From contig NZ_BMVJ01000019.1 in assembly GCF_014650655.1 (NCBI RefSeq), forward strand, positions 2,910-40,480: a stretch of 37,571 bases of DNA, given 5' to 3'. Of the stretch, positions 22,593 to 29,098 are shown piece after piece (position 1 is the stretch's first letter; every line of letters starts with the position of its first letter). This stretch comes from Streptomyces anandii JCM 4720. Lineage in GTDB: Bacteria > Actinomycetota > Actinomycetes > Streptomycetales > Streptomycetaceae. A program made the translations under genes and the position numbers. A model generated the notes under the pieces. The model made no database searches, was not told the DNA's origin, and was given only the letters and a program-made list of their open reading frames with translations.

Positions 22593-23750
22593 ATGAGCAC
22601 CGAGAACCTCCCCCAGAGCCCTGAGCAGCCGTCCCGCAAGCCGCGCGTGGCCGTCGTGTTCGGCGGCCGCAGCTCCGAACACGGGATCTCCGTGGTCACC
22701 GCCGGCGCCGTCCTGCGGGCCATCGACCGGACCAAGTACGAGGTCCTGCCCATCGGCATCACCCGGGACGGCCGTTGGGCGCTCACCGCCGACGCACCCG
22801 AGCGCATGGCCATCACCGACCGCCGCACGCCCACCGTCGAGGAGCTCGCGGAGTCGGCCGAGGGCGGCGTGGTGCTCCCCGTCGACCCCGCCAACCGCGA
22901 GGTCGTCTACAGCGAGCCCGGCTCCGTGCCCAAGGCGCTCGGCGAGGTCGACGTCGTCTTCCCGGTGCTGCACGGCCCCTACGGCGAGGACGGCACCCTC
23001 CAGGGCCTGCTGGAGCTCTCCGGCGTCCCCTACGTCGGCGCGGGCGTGCTCGCCTCCGCCGTCGGCCAGGACAAGGAGTACATGAAGCGGGTGTTCACCT
23101 CCTTCGGGCTCAAGGTCGGCCCGTATGTGGTGATCCGGCCGCGCGAGTGGCAGCGGGACGAGTCCACCGCCCGCAAGAAGATCGTCGACTTCGCCGGCGA
23201 GCACGGCTGGCCGCTGTTCGTGAAGCCCGCGCGCGCGGGCTCCTCGATCGGCATCACCAAGGTCGAGGACCTCGCGGGCCTCGACGAGGCCGTCGCGGAG
23301 GCCCAGCGCCACGACCCGAAGATCATCGTGGAGGCCGCGCTGCGCGGCCGCGAGATCGAGTGCGGGGTGCTGGAGTTCGAGGACGGCCCGCGTGCCTCCG
23401 TCCCGGCCGAGATCCCGCCGCCCGAGACGCACGCGTACTACGACTTCGAGGCGAAGTACATCGACTCCACGCCCGGCATCGTGCCCGCCCCGCTGACGTC
23501 CGAGGAGACGGACGAGGTGCGGGAGCTCGCGGTGCGGGCCTTCGAGGCGGCCTCGTGCGAGGGCCTGGTCCGCGCGGACTTCTTCCTCACCGAGGACGGC
23601 GAGTTCGTGATCAACGAGATCAACACCATGCCCGGCTTCACGCCCATCTCGATGTACCCGCAGATGTGGCAGGCCAGCGGCATCGGCTACGGCGAGCTGG
23701 TGGACCGCCTCATCCAGGCGGCGCTGCGCAGGCCCACCGGCCTGCGCTGA
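22593..23750 (+). CDS. ddlA: D-alanine--D-alanine ligase
   Basis: This 385-residue ATP-grasp ligase joins two D-alanines for the peptidoglycan pentapeptide. Visible family elements are VVFGGRSSEHGISVV at the N-terminus, VVFPVLHGPYGEDGTLQGLLE, the ATP-grasp loop KPARAGSSIGITKV, FEAKYIDSTPG near the active-site omega loop, and the metal-binding VINEINTMPGFT. The FEAKY segment resembles D-Ala-D-Ala rather than D-Ala-D-Lac ligases, so no vancomycin-resistance role is suggested; this rests on inspection only. It starts at ATG 22593. A stem-loop within the end of the convergent gene probably terminates it. Confidence 0.95.
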   Translation: MSTENLPQSPEQPSRKPRVAVVFGGRSSEHGISVVTAGAVLRAIDRTKYEVLPIGITRDGRWALTADAPERMAITDRRTPTVEELAESAEGGVVLPVDPANREVVYSEPGSVPKALGEVDVVFPVLHGPYGEDGTLQGLLELSGVPYVGAGVLASAVGQDKEYMKRVFTSFGLKVGPYVVIRPREWQRDESTARKKIVDFAGEHGWPLFVKPARAGSSIGITKVEDLAGLDEAVAEAQRHDPKIIVEAALRGREIECGVLEFEDGPRASVPAEIPPPETHAYYDFEAKYIDSTPGIVPAPLTSEETDEVRELAVRAFEAASCEGLVRADFFLTEDGEFVINEINTMPGFTPISMYPQMWQASGIGYGELVDRLIQAALRRPTGLR

Positions 23751-23787
23751 AGGTCCGCACGGGCGCCTTCCGCGTCCCGCCCCCTGC

Positions 23788-24270
23788 TCAGTCGGCGATC
23801 CCCTCGGGGATCGCCTTCTTGATGGCAGGGGCCAGGACGGCGAGCGGCGCCGCCCCGTGCCCCGTACGGCTCTTGGGGATGGTGACCTCCACATAGGCCA
23901 GCCGCAGGGTGGTGGTGAAACGGAACGATCCGTCGTCCCGTTTCTGCAGCAGCCAGCCCACCCCGTCCACCTCGGCGCCGTCGGCTTCCGGATCGTTCAT
24001 CTCGGCGGGCCGCGCGACACCGCAGCGCAGTATGATCGCCGGGCTTCCCCAGCCCGCGGTCAGCGCCGAGGCGGGCCGGGGATCCTCGCGGCCCAGTCCG
24101 TCCACCGTCTTCGGCAGCGCCCCGTCCAGGTTCCGGCACAGTTTCGCCACCGCCGCGTCCGGGCTGGGAACCGCGGCGGTGGCGCTGTCGTCGCCCGAGG
24201 AGCAGCCCGCCGCGGCGCAGAGTGCGGCGAGGACGGGCAGGCCGAGAAGCCGGTGACGGAAAGAGCTCAC
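23788..24270 (-). CDS. DUF3515 lipoprotein
   Basis: This 160-residue putative lipoprotein begins with a signal peptide (RHRLLGLPVLAALCAAAGC) ending in a lipobox whose cysteine is about residue 23. The mature protein matches DUF3515: a Cys in AKLCRNLDGALP, another in SPAIILRCGVARP, and WLLQKRDDG. The two cysteines may form a disulfide outside the membrane. The function is unknown; the family is often found beside ddl and thiL in actinobacteria. Start is GTG 24270. Its last codons contain the hairpin used by ddlA from the other side. It lies 20 bases after the AsnC-domain gene, with which it probably forms an operon. Confidence 0.88.
   Translation of the reverse strand: MSSFRHRLLGLPVLAALCAAAGCSSGDDSATAAVPSPDAAVAKLCRNLDGALPKTVDGLGREDPRPASALTAGWGSPAIILRCGVARPAEMNDPEADGAEVDGVGWLLQKRDDGSFRFTTTLRLAYVEVTIPKSRTGHGAAPLAVLAPAIKKAIPEGIAD
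23794..23815 (+). terminator. ddlA terminator embedded in the DUF3515 coding end
   Basis: A perfect 10-base stem (ggcgatcccc and ggggatcgcc) with the 2-base centre tc is followed on the + strand by ttctt. It is 43 bases past the ddlA stop and lies inside the last codons of the convergent lipoprotein gene. Confidence 0.6.
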
Positions 24271-24290
24271 CGGCCAAGGGTAGACGGGGG

Positions 24291-24524
24291 CTACAGATGC
24301 ACGACCGGGCAGGTCAGGGTGCGCGTGATGCCGTCCACTTGCTGGACCTTGGCCACCACCATCCGGCCCAGGTCGTCGACGGTGTCGGCCTGGGCCCGCA
24401 CGATGACGTCGTACGGTCCCGTCACGTCCTCGGCCTGGATGACTCCAGGGATCTTGCTGATCGTCTCGGCGACGGTCGACGCCTTGCCGACCTCCGTCTG
24501 GATCAGGATGTACGCCTGTACCAC
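24291..24524 (-). CDS. Lrp/AsnC ligand-binding (RAM) domain protein
   Basis: This 77-residue protein consists only of the RAM/AsnC effector domain: VQAYILIQTEVGKASTVAET, IPGVIQAEDVTGPYDVIVRA and VQQVDGITRTLTCPVV. The usual N-terminal helix-turn-helix of Lrp proteins is absent, so it may be an amino-acid sensor or a partner of full-length Lrp proteins rather than a DNA binder. The GTG at 24524 is clear because GGAGG lies 4 bases upstream; the longer open frame has no such signal. It is followed by the DUF3515 gene on the same strand. Confidence 0.88.
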   Translation of the reverse strand: MVQAYILIQTEVGKASTVAETISKIPGVIQAEDVTGPYDVIVRAQADTVDDLGRMVVAKVQQVDGITRTLTCPVVHL

Positions 24525-24742
24525 GGAACCTCCAGGGCGGCCACGAGGATCATGTGGGGAAAAGGAACGCCACGGTATCGCGTCGCCGCACGCCGCGGGG
24601 AGACCCGCGAAGGCCGCGACCCGCGCGCCGGGGTGCAGGTAGGACAGAAGTTGACGGTCACCTCGACCGTAACGAGGTCCGCGTGGGCGCGCGACCGGGA
24701 ACTCGGTCAGGAACGTACAGGGACAGAAGGGGCGAAAGGGCA

Positions 24743-25708
24743 ATGAAGGGCACTGTTGGTGAGCTCGGGGAGTTCGGGCTCATCAGGGAGCTCACCTCCC
24801 GTCTCACCACCACCCCGGCGGTCCGGGTCGGCCCCGGCGACGACGCCGCGGTGGTCGCCGCCCCGGACCGCAGGGTCGTGGCGAGCACCGACATACTCCT
24901 GGAGGGGCGGCACTTCCGCCGGGACTGGTCCACCGCGTACGACGTGGGCCGCAAGGCGGCCGCCCAGAACCTCGCGGACATCGCCGCCATGGGCGCGGTG
25001 CCCACCGCGCTGCTGCTCGGCCTGGTCGTCCCCGCCGAACTGCCGGTCACCTGGCCCACCGAGCTCATGGACGGGCTGCGCGACGAGTGCCAGGTCGCGG
25101 GCGCCTCGGTGGTCGGCGGCGACGTGGTGCGCGGCGACACGATCATGGTGTCGATCACCGCCCTGGGCGACCTGCGCAACCACGAGCCGGTGACCCGCGC
25201 GGGCGCCCAGCCCGGCGACCTCGTCGCGGTGACCGGCTGGCTGGGCTGGTCGGCGGCCGGGTACGCGGTGCTCTCCCGCGGCTTCCGCTCCCCGCGCGCC
25301 TTCGTCGAGGCCCACCGCCGCCCCGAGCCGCCGTACCACGCGGGCCCCGCGGCCGCCGGGCTGGGCGCCACCGCGATGTGCGACGTCAGCGACGGGCTGA
25401 TCGCCGACCTCGGGCACATCGCGGAGGCCAGCAAGGTCCGCATCGACGTGCGCTCGGGGGCGATAGACATCCCCTCGCAGATGAACGACATCGGTCAGGC
25501 CGTCGGGGTCGACCCGCTGCAGTGGGTGCTGACCGGGGGAGAGGACCACGCGATCGTGGCGACCTTCCCGCCGGACGTGAAGCTGCCGGCCCGCTGGAAG
25601 GTGATCGGCGAGGTGCTCAACCCCTCCGCGCTGCCCCAGGTCACGGTCGACGGGGCGCCCTGGACCAGCAAGGGCGGCTGGGAGCACTTCGGGGACATCG
25701 AGTCGTGA
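24743..25708 (+). CDS. thiL: Thiamine-monophosphate kinase
   Basis: This 321-residue kinase makes thiamine diphosphate, the active cofactor. The AIR-synthase-like fold shows [13 protein letters not shown] (metal/ATP binding), [15 protein letters not shown], the glycine-rich loop in [12 protein letters not shown], and [17 protein letters not shown]. The ATG at 24743 is preceded by AAAGGG. The stop overlaps the thiD start by 4 bases. The 218 bases upstream hold no convincing TPP riboswitch (see rejected items) and no strong promoter match. Confidence 0.95.
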   Translation: MKGTVGELGEFGLIRELTSRLTTTPAVRVGPGDDAAVVAAPDRRVVASTDILLEGRHFRRDWSTAYDVGRKAAAQNLADIAAMGAVPTALLLGLVVPAELPVTWPTELMDGLRDECQVAGASVVGGDVVRGDTIMVSITALGDLRNHEPVTRAGAQPGDLVAVTGWLGWSAAGYAVLSRGFRSPRAFVEAHRRPEPPYHAGPAAAGLGATAMCDVSDGLIADLGHIAEASKVRIDVRSGAIDIPSQMNDIGQAVGVDPLQWVLTGGEDHAIVATFPPDVKLPARWKVIGEVLNPSALPQVTVDGAPWTSKGGWEHFGDIES

Positions 25709-26562
25709 TCCCGCCGAGGGTCCTCACGGTCGCCGGCTCCGACTCCGGCGGCGGCGCGGGCATCCAGGCCGACCTGAAGACGATGCTCGCGCTCGGCGTG
25801 CACGGCATGAGCGTGATCACCGCCGTGACCGCGCAGAACTCCCTGGGCGTCCAGGGCGCCTGGGAACTGCCCGTGGCGGCCGTGGTGGCCCAGTACCGCA
25901 GCGTCGTGGACGACATCGGCGTCCAGGCGGTCAAGACCGGGATGCTCGCCTCCGCGGAACTGGTCGAGGCGGTCGCCGAGTTGATCGCCGGGACCGGCGT
26001 GCCCGCGGTCGTCGACCCGGTCGGCGTCTCCAAGCACGGCGATCCGCTGCTGGCCGCCTCCGCCCTGGACTCGGTGCGCACCCGGCTGCTGCCCGCGGCG
26101 ACCGTGGCCACCCCGAACCTGGACGAAGTGGCACAACTGACCGGCCTGCGCGTCGAGTCGGAGGACGGCATGCGCGAGGCCGCGACGGCCGTGCTGGCGT
26201 ACGGTCCGAAGTGGGTGCTGATCAAGGGCGGCCACCTGCCCTCGCCCGGCGAGGCCGGGCGGGACGGCGGGCGCGGGACCGGGGCCGGAGCCGGCGCCCG
26301 GGCGGTCGATCTGCTGACCGACGGGACCGAGGAGCACTGGCTGCGCGCGCCGCGTCACAGCAACCGGCACACCCACGGCACGGGCTGCACCCTCGCCTCC
26401 GCGATCGCCGCGGAGCTCGCCAAGGGGCGGTCCGTGCCCGAGGCGGCCGCGGCCGCCAAGAGCTACGTCACCGGGGCGATCGCGGCCGGCTTCGCGCTCG
26501 GCGCCGGCATCGGCCCCGTGGACCACGCCTGGGCCCTGCGCGGCCCCGGGGGCGCCGGATAG
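25705..26562 (+). CDS. thiD: Hydroxymethylpyrimidine/phosphomethylpyrimidine kinase
   Basis: This 285-residue ribokinase-family enzyme phosphorylates hydroxymethylpyrimidine phosphate in thiamine synthesis or salvage. It starts [20 protein letters not shown], carries VKTGMLAS and [15 protein letters not shown], and ends with the anion hole/catalytic [19 protein letters not shown] Gly/Arg/Ala-rich insert (~residues 184-199) sits between [10 protein letters not shown] and the VDLLTDG strand and is probably a surface loop. The GTG start overlaps the thiL stop (GTGA), so thiL and thiD are translationally coupled. Confidence 0.94.
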   Translation: MIPPRVLTVAGSDSGGGAGIQADLKTMLALGVHGMSVITAVTAQNSLGVQGAWELPVAAVVAQYRSVVDDIGVQAVKTGMLASAELVEAVAELIAGTGVPAVVDPVGVSKHGDPLLAASALDSVRTRLLPAATVATPNLDEVAQLTGLRVESEDGMREAATAVLAYGPKWVLIKGGHLPSPGEAGRDGGRGTGAGAGARAVDLLTDGTEEHWLRAPRHSNRHTHGTGCTLASAIAAELAKGRSVPEAAAAAKSYVTGAIAAGFALGAGIGPVDHAWALRGPGGAG

Positions 26563-26607
26563 CCACGGGCGGAAAACCCGATGGCCACGGGCGGAAAAGG
26601 GCACGGC

Positions 26608-26636
26608 AAAAAGCCGGTCCACCGAGGTGGACCGGC
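26608..26636 (-). terminator. Intrinsic terminator of rpmB
   Basis: On the minus strand an 11-base perfect stem (26636-26626 with 26623-26613) is followed by TTTTT (complement of 26608-26612). It also lies just past the convergent thiD gene and may stop that as well. Confidence 0.9.
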
Positions 26637-26684
26637 TCAGTGCAGCGAACCAGCGGTGGCCGCGCGCTTAGCTGTTGCTGTGCG

Positions 26685-26870
26685 TCAGCGCGAGACCTTG
26701 CCGGCCTTGATGCACGAGGTGCAGGCGTTCACGCGCTTCGGCGTCCCGCCGACCACGGTACGCACACGCTGGATGTTCGGGTTCCAGCGACGGGACGTAC
26801 GGCGGTGCGAGTGCGAGATGTTGTTGCCGAAGCCCGGCCCCTTGCCGCAGACGTCGCAGTTGGCAGCCAC
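26685..26870 (-). CDS. rpmB: 50S ribosomal protein bL28, zinc-binding form
   Basis: This 61-residue ribosomal protein has the bL28 sequence [21 protein letters not shown] and [12 protein letters not shown]. Two CxxC pairs (CDVC near the N-terminus, CTSC near the C-terminus) mark the zinc-binding C+ form; Streptomyces also have zinc-free paralogues induced by Zur. The GTG at 26870 has GGAG 8 bases upstream. The gene stands alone, with a leader of about 130 bases containing a perfect palindrome and a strong terminator after it. Confidence 0.96.
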   Translation of the reverse strand: MAANCDVCGKGPGFGNNISHSHRRTSRRWNPNIQRVRTVVGGTPKRVNACTSCIKAGKVSR

Positions 26871-26903
26871 GGGTCACTCCAAAGACTTCAGATGCACTTA
26901 CGG

Positions 26904-26927
26904 TTGATCCCGGCGTGCCGGGATCAA
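26904..26927 (-). promoter_or_regulatory. Perfect palindrome in the rpmB leader
   Basis: Two perfectly complementary 11-base arms (26904-26914 and 26917-26927; arm TTGATCCCGGC) have a 2-base centre. The element lies 34 bases upstream of the rpmB GTG and downstream of the candidate -10 box, so it would form a stable hairpin in the leader mRNA or act as an operator. No T-run follows on either strand. Confidence 0.6.
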
Positions 26928-27005
26928 GATCTCAGGCTCATGAGCGTCTGACATCTGAAGTGGCGTAGCCAGGGGGATGGCCCGATCGGATCGGGCAACC
27001 GGAGC

Positions 27006-27011
27006 AGCATA
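27006..27011 (-). promoter_or_regulatory. Possible rpmB -10 box
   Basis: The minus-strand hexamer TATGCT is a good -10 match. A TTCGCC 18 bases further upstream is a weak -35. Transcription would start near 27000, giving a ~130-base leader. Confidence 0.4.
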
Positions 27012-27139
27012 CAACGGCTGCGTCCGTACGGCGAAACTACCATGGCGGCACCGGGGCCCGCCCGGGCCCTCCCGGGGCCCCGACCGCCCCTGGGTCTACG
27101 CTGCGTCCAGTCCAGCAGCCGCAGCTCAGGGAGGCGCAG

Positions 27140-28837
27140 GTGGCGCAGGTGCCGCAGACGTTCGACGCGCTGGCGGTACGCACCTGGTGCGGTCTGGCCC
27201 TGCGTGCGCTGGGACGCGCGCGCGAGGAGATCGACGCGATCAACGTCTATCCCGTGGCCGACGGGGACACCGGAACCAACCTGTACCTCACGGTGGAGTC
27301 GGCGGTCGCGGCGGTGGAGGCCGTGTTCACGGCCCACGAGACGGGCGGCGCCGGCGCCGCGGACGGCCCCTGCGGTCCTTCCGCCCCCTCCGGGCCCTCG
27401 CTGGGCGACGCCGCCCGGGCGATGGCGCACGGCGCGCTCATCGGCGCCCGGGGCAACTCCGGAACCATCCTCGCCCAGCTGCTGCGCGGCATGGCCCAGG
27501 TGCTCGCCGCCGGCGGCGACAGCGCGCACACGGACGGTCACGGTCTGCGGCGGGCCCTGCTCCACGCGGCGGACTCGGCCCGGGGGGCCGTGGCGCACCC
27601 GGTCGAGGGCACGGTCCTCTCGGTGGCCTCGGCCGCCGCCGAAGCGGCCACCGCCGCGGAGGGCGACTGCGCGGCGGTCGCCCGCGCCGCCCACCGCGGG
27701 GCGCTGGAGGCCCTCGCCGCCACCCCGGGCCAGCTGGCGGTCCTGGAGCGCGCGGGCGTGGTCGACGCGGGCGGCCGGGGTCTGGTGGCGGTGCTCGGGG
27801 CCCTGGTGGAGACCCTCACCGGGCAGGCGCCGGCCGCGGCTCCCCCGGCCGGGCACGTGGAGGAGAGCGACACAGGACCGGACGGCCCGGTGGCCTGCGC
27901 CCCGGCCGAGCCCGGCCCCGCCTACGAGGTGATCTACCTCCTGGAGGCGGAGGACCCGGCCGTGGACCGGCTGCGCGAGCGGCTCGACGCGCTCGGCGAC
28001 TCCCTCGTGGTGGTCGGCGGCGACGGGCTGTGGAACGTGCACGTGCACGTCGACGACGCCGGCGCCGCCGTGGAGGCGGGCGTCGAGGCGGGCCGCCCGC
28101 ACCGCATCCGGATCACCCACTTCGGCGCCGGCGACGTGCACACCTCCGGCGCCGGCCGGCCGCTCCGGGAACGCGCCCAGCGGGCCGTGGTCGCCGTCGT
28201 GCCCGGCGAGGGCCTGGCCGCCCTGTGCGGCGGTGCCGGGGCGACCACGGTGCTCGCCCGCCCCGGGGAGCCGCCCGCGAGCGGCGAGCTCGTCGAGGCC
28301 GTGCGGCGCGCCCACGCGCGCGAGGTGGTGCTGCTGCCCAACGACGCCGAGCTGTACGACACCGCCGCCGCGGCGGCCGAGCAGGCGCGCGGCGAGGGGG
28401 TGCGGGTGGCGGTCATCCCGACCCGTTCGGCGGTCCAGGGCATCGCCGCGCTCGCCGTGCACGAACCGGGGCGCCGCTTCGACGAGGACGTCGTCGCGAT
28501 GACCTCCGCGGCCGGCGCCACCCGCCACGCGGAGGTCACCGTCGCCGAGCACCGCTCGTGGACCACGGCCGGCATCTGCCAGGCCGGTGACGTCCTCGGG
28601 CTCATCGACGGCGACGTGGCCGTGATCGGCTCGGACGTCACGGCCACCGCCGAGACCGTCCTCGACCGCATGCTGGCGGCCGGCGGCGAACTGGTCACCC
28701 TGGTCCTCGGCGACGAGGCCCCCGACTCCGTCGCCGACCGCCTCCAGGCCCGCGTCCGCGAGTCCTACCTGGCCGTGGACACGGTCACCTACCGGGGCGG
28801 CCGCCAGGGCACCCTGCTCCTCATCGGCGTGGAGTGA
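27140..28837 (+). CDS. DAK2-domain protein of the FakA/YloV family
   Basis: This 565-residue protein has an N-terminal DAK2 (dihydroxyacetone-kinase L-type) domain with the metal/nucleotide motif INVYPVADGDTGTNLYLT and GARGNSGTILAQLLRG, then the family's C-terminal region with VVGGDGLWNVHVHVDDAG and SGELVEAVRRAHAREVVLLPND. Relatives include FakA, the ATP-binding subunit of bacterial fatty acid kinase, which phosphorylates fatty acids held by a FakB protein. No FakB (DegV) gene is in the window, so the role here is inferred. GTG 27140 has GGGAGG upstream. It is divergent from rpmB and convergent with the helical-repeat gene; from memory it is usually followed by recG. Confidence 0.88.
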   Translation: MAQVPQTFDALAVRTWCGLALRALGRAREEIDAINVYPVADGDTGTNLYLTVESAVAAVEAVFTAHETGGAGAADGPCGPSAPSGPSLGDAARAMAHGALIGARGNSGTILAQLLRGMAQVLAAGGDSAHTDGHGLRRALLHAADSARGAVAHPVEGTVLSVASAAAEAATAAEGDCAAVARAAHRGALEALAATPGQLAVLERAGVVDAGGRGLVAVLGALVETLTGQAPAAAPPAGHVEESDTGPDGPVACAPAEPGPAYEVIYLLEAEDPAVDRLRERLDALGDSLVVVGGDGLWNVHVHVDDAGAAVEAGVEAGRPHRIRITHFGAGDVHTSGAGRPLRERAQRAVVAVVPGEGLAALCGGAGATTVLARPGEPPASGELVEAVRRAHAREVVLLPNDAELYDTAAAAAEQARGEGVRVAVIPTRSAVQGIAALAVHEPGRRFDEDVVAMTSAAGATRHAEVTVAEHRSWTTAGICQAGDVLGLIDGDVAVIGSDVTATAETVLDRMLAAGGELVTLVLGDEAPDSVADRLQARVRESYLAVDTVTYRGGRQGTLLLIGVE

Positions 28838-28880
28838 CCGCCGGTCCGCCACCGGCCGGACACACCCGCGCCCCGCACCG

Positions 28881-28946
28881 CACGCCGCCCCGCACGGCAC
28901 GCCGCCCCGCACGGCACGCCGCCCCGCACGGCACGCCGTCCCGCGG
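28881..28946. repeat. 17-base tandem repeat, about 3.9 copies
   Basis: Three exact copies of a 17-base unit (cacgccgccccgcacgg; 28881-28897, 28898-28914, 28915-28931) are followed by a degenerate partial copy (28932-28946). The repeat lies in the 260-base spacer between the convergent DAK2 and helical-repeat genes, where no gene was found. No clear single terminator hairpin was identified there. Confidence 0.9.
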
Positions 28947-29098
28947 CCAGGGCCGGCCCGCGAGGACCCTGCGGCCCCACGGCGGCCGTCCGGCCCGCGG
29001 TGGCCGGTTGAGCCCGCGAGGGCCGCCGGCCCGGCCCGTGAAGGCCGCCGCACCCCCGGCCCGGCCCGCTGAGGGCGCCCCGCAACCGGTGGGCGCGG

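Noticed and set aside
22593-23750. A vancomycin-resistance D-Ala-D-Lac ligase.
   Set aside because: The omega-loop sequence near FEAKY looks like ordinary Ddl, and no vanH or vanX neighbours are present.
24620-24742. Possible TPP riboswitch before thiL (a CGGGGTGC string occurs near 24628).
   Set aside because: The rest of the THI-box, such as CTGAGA and the second conserved arm, is missing, so the match is superficial.
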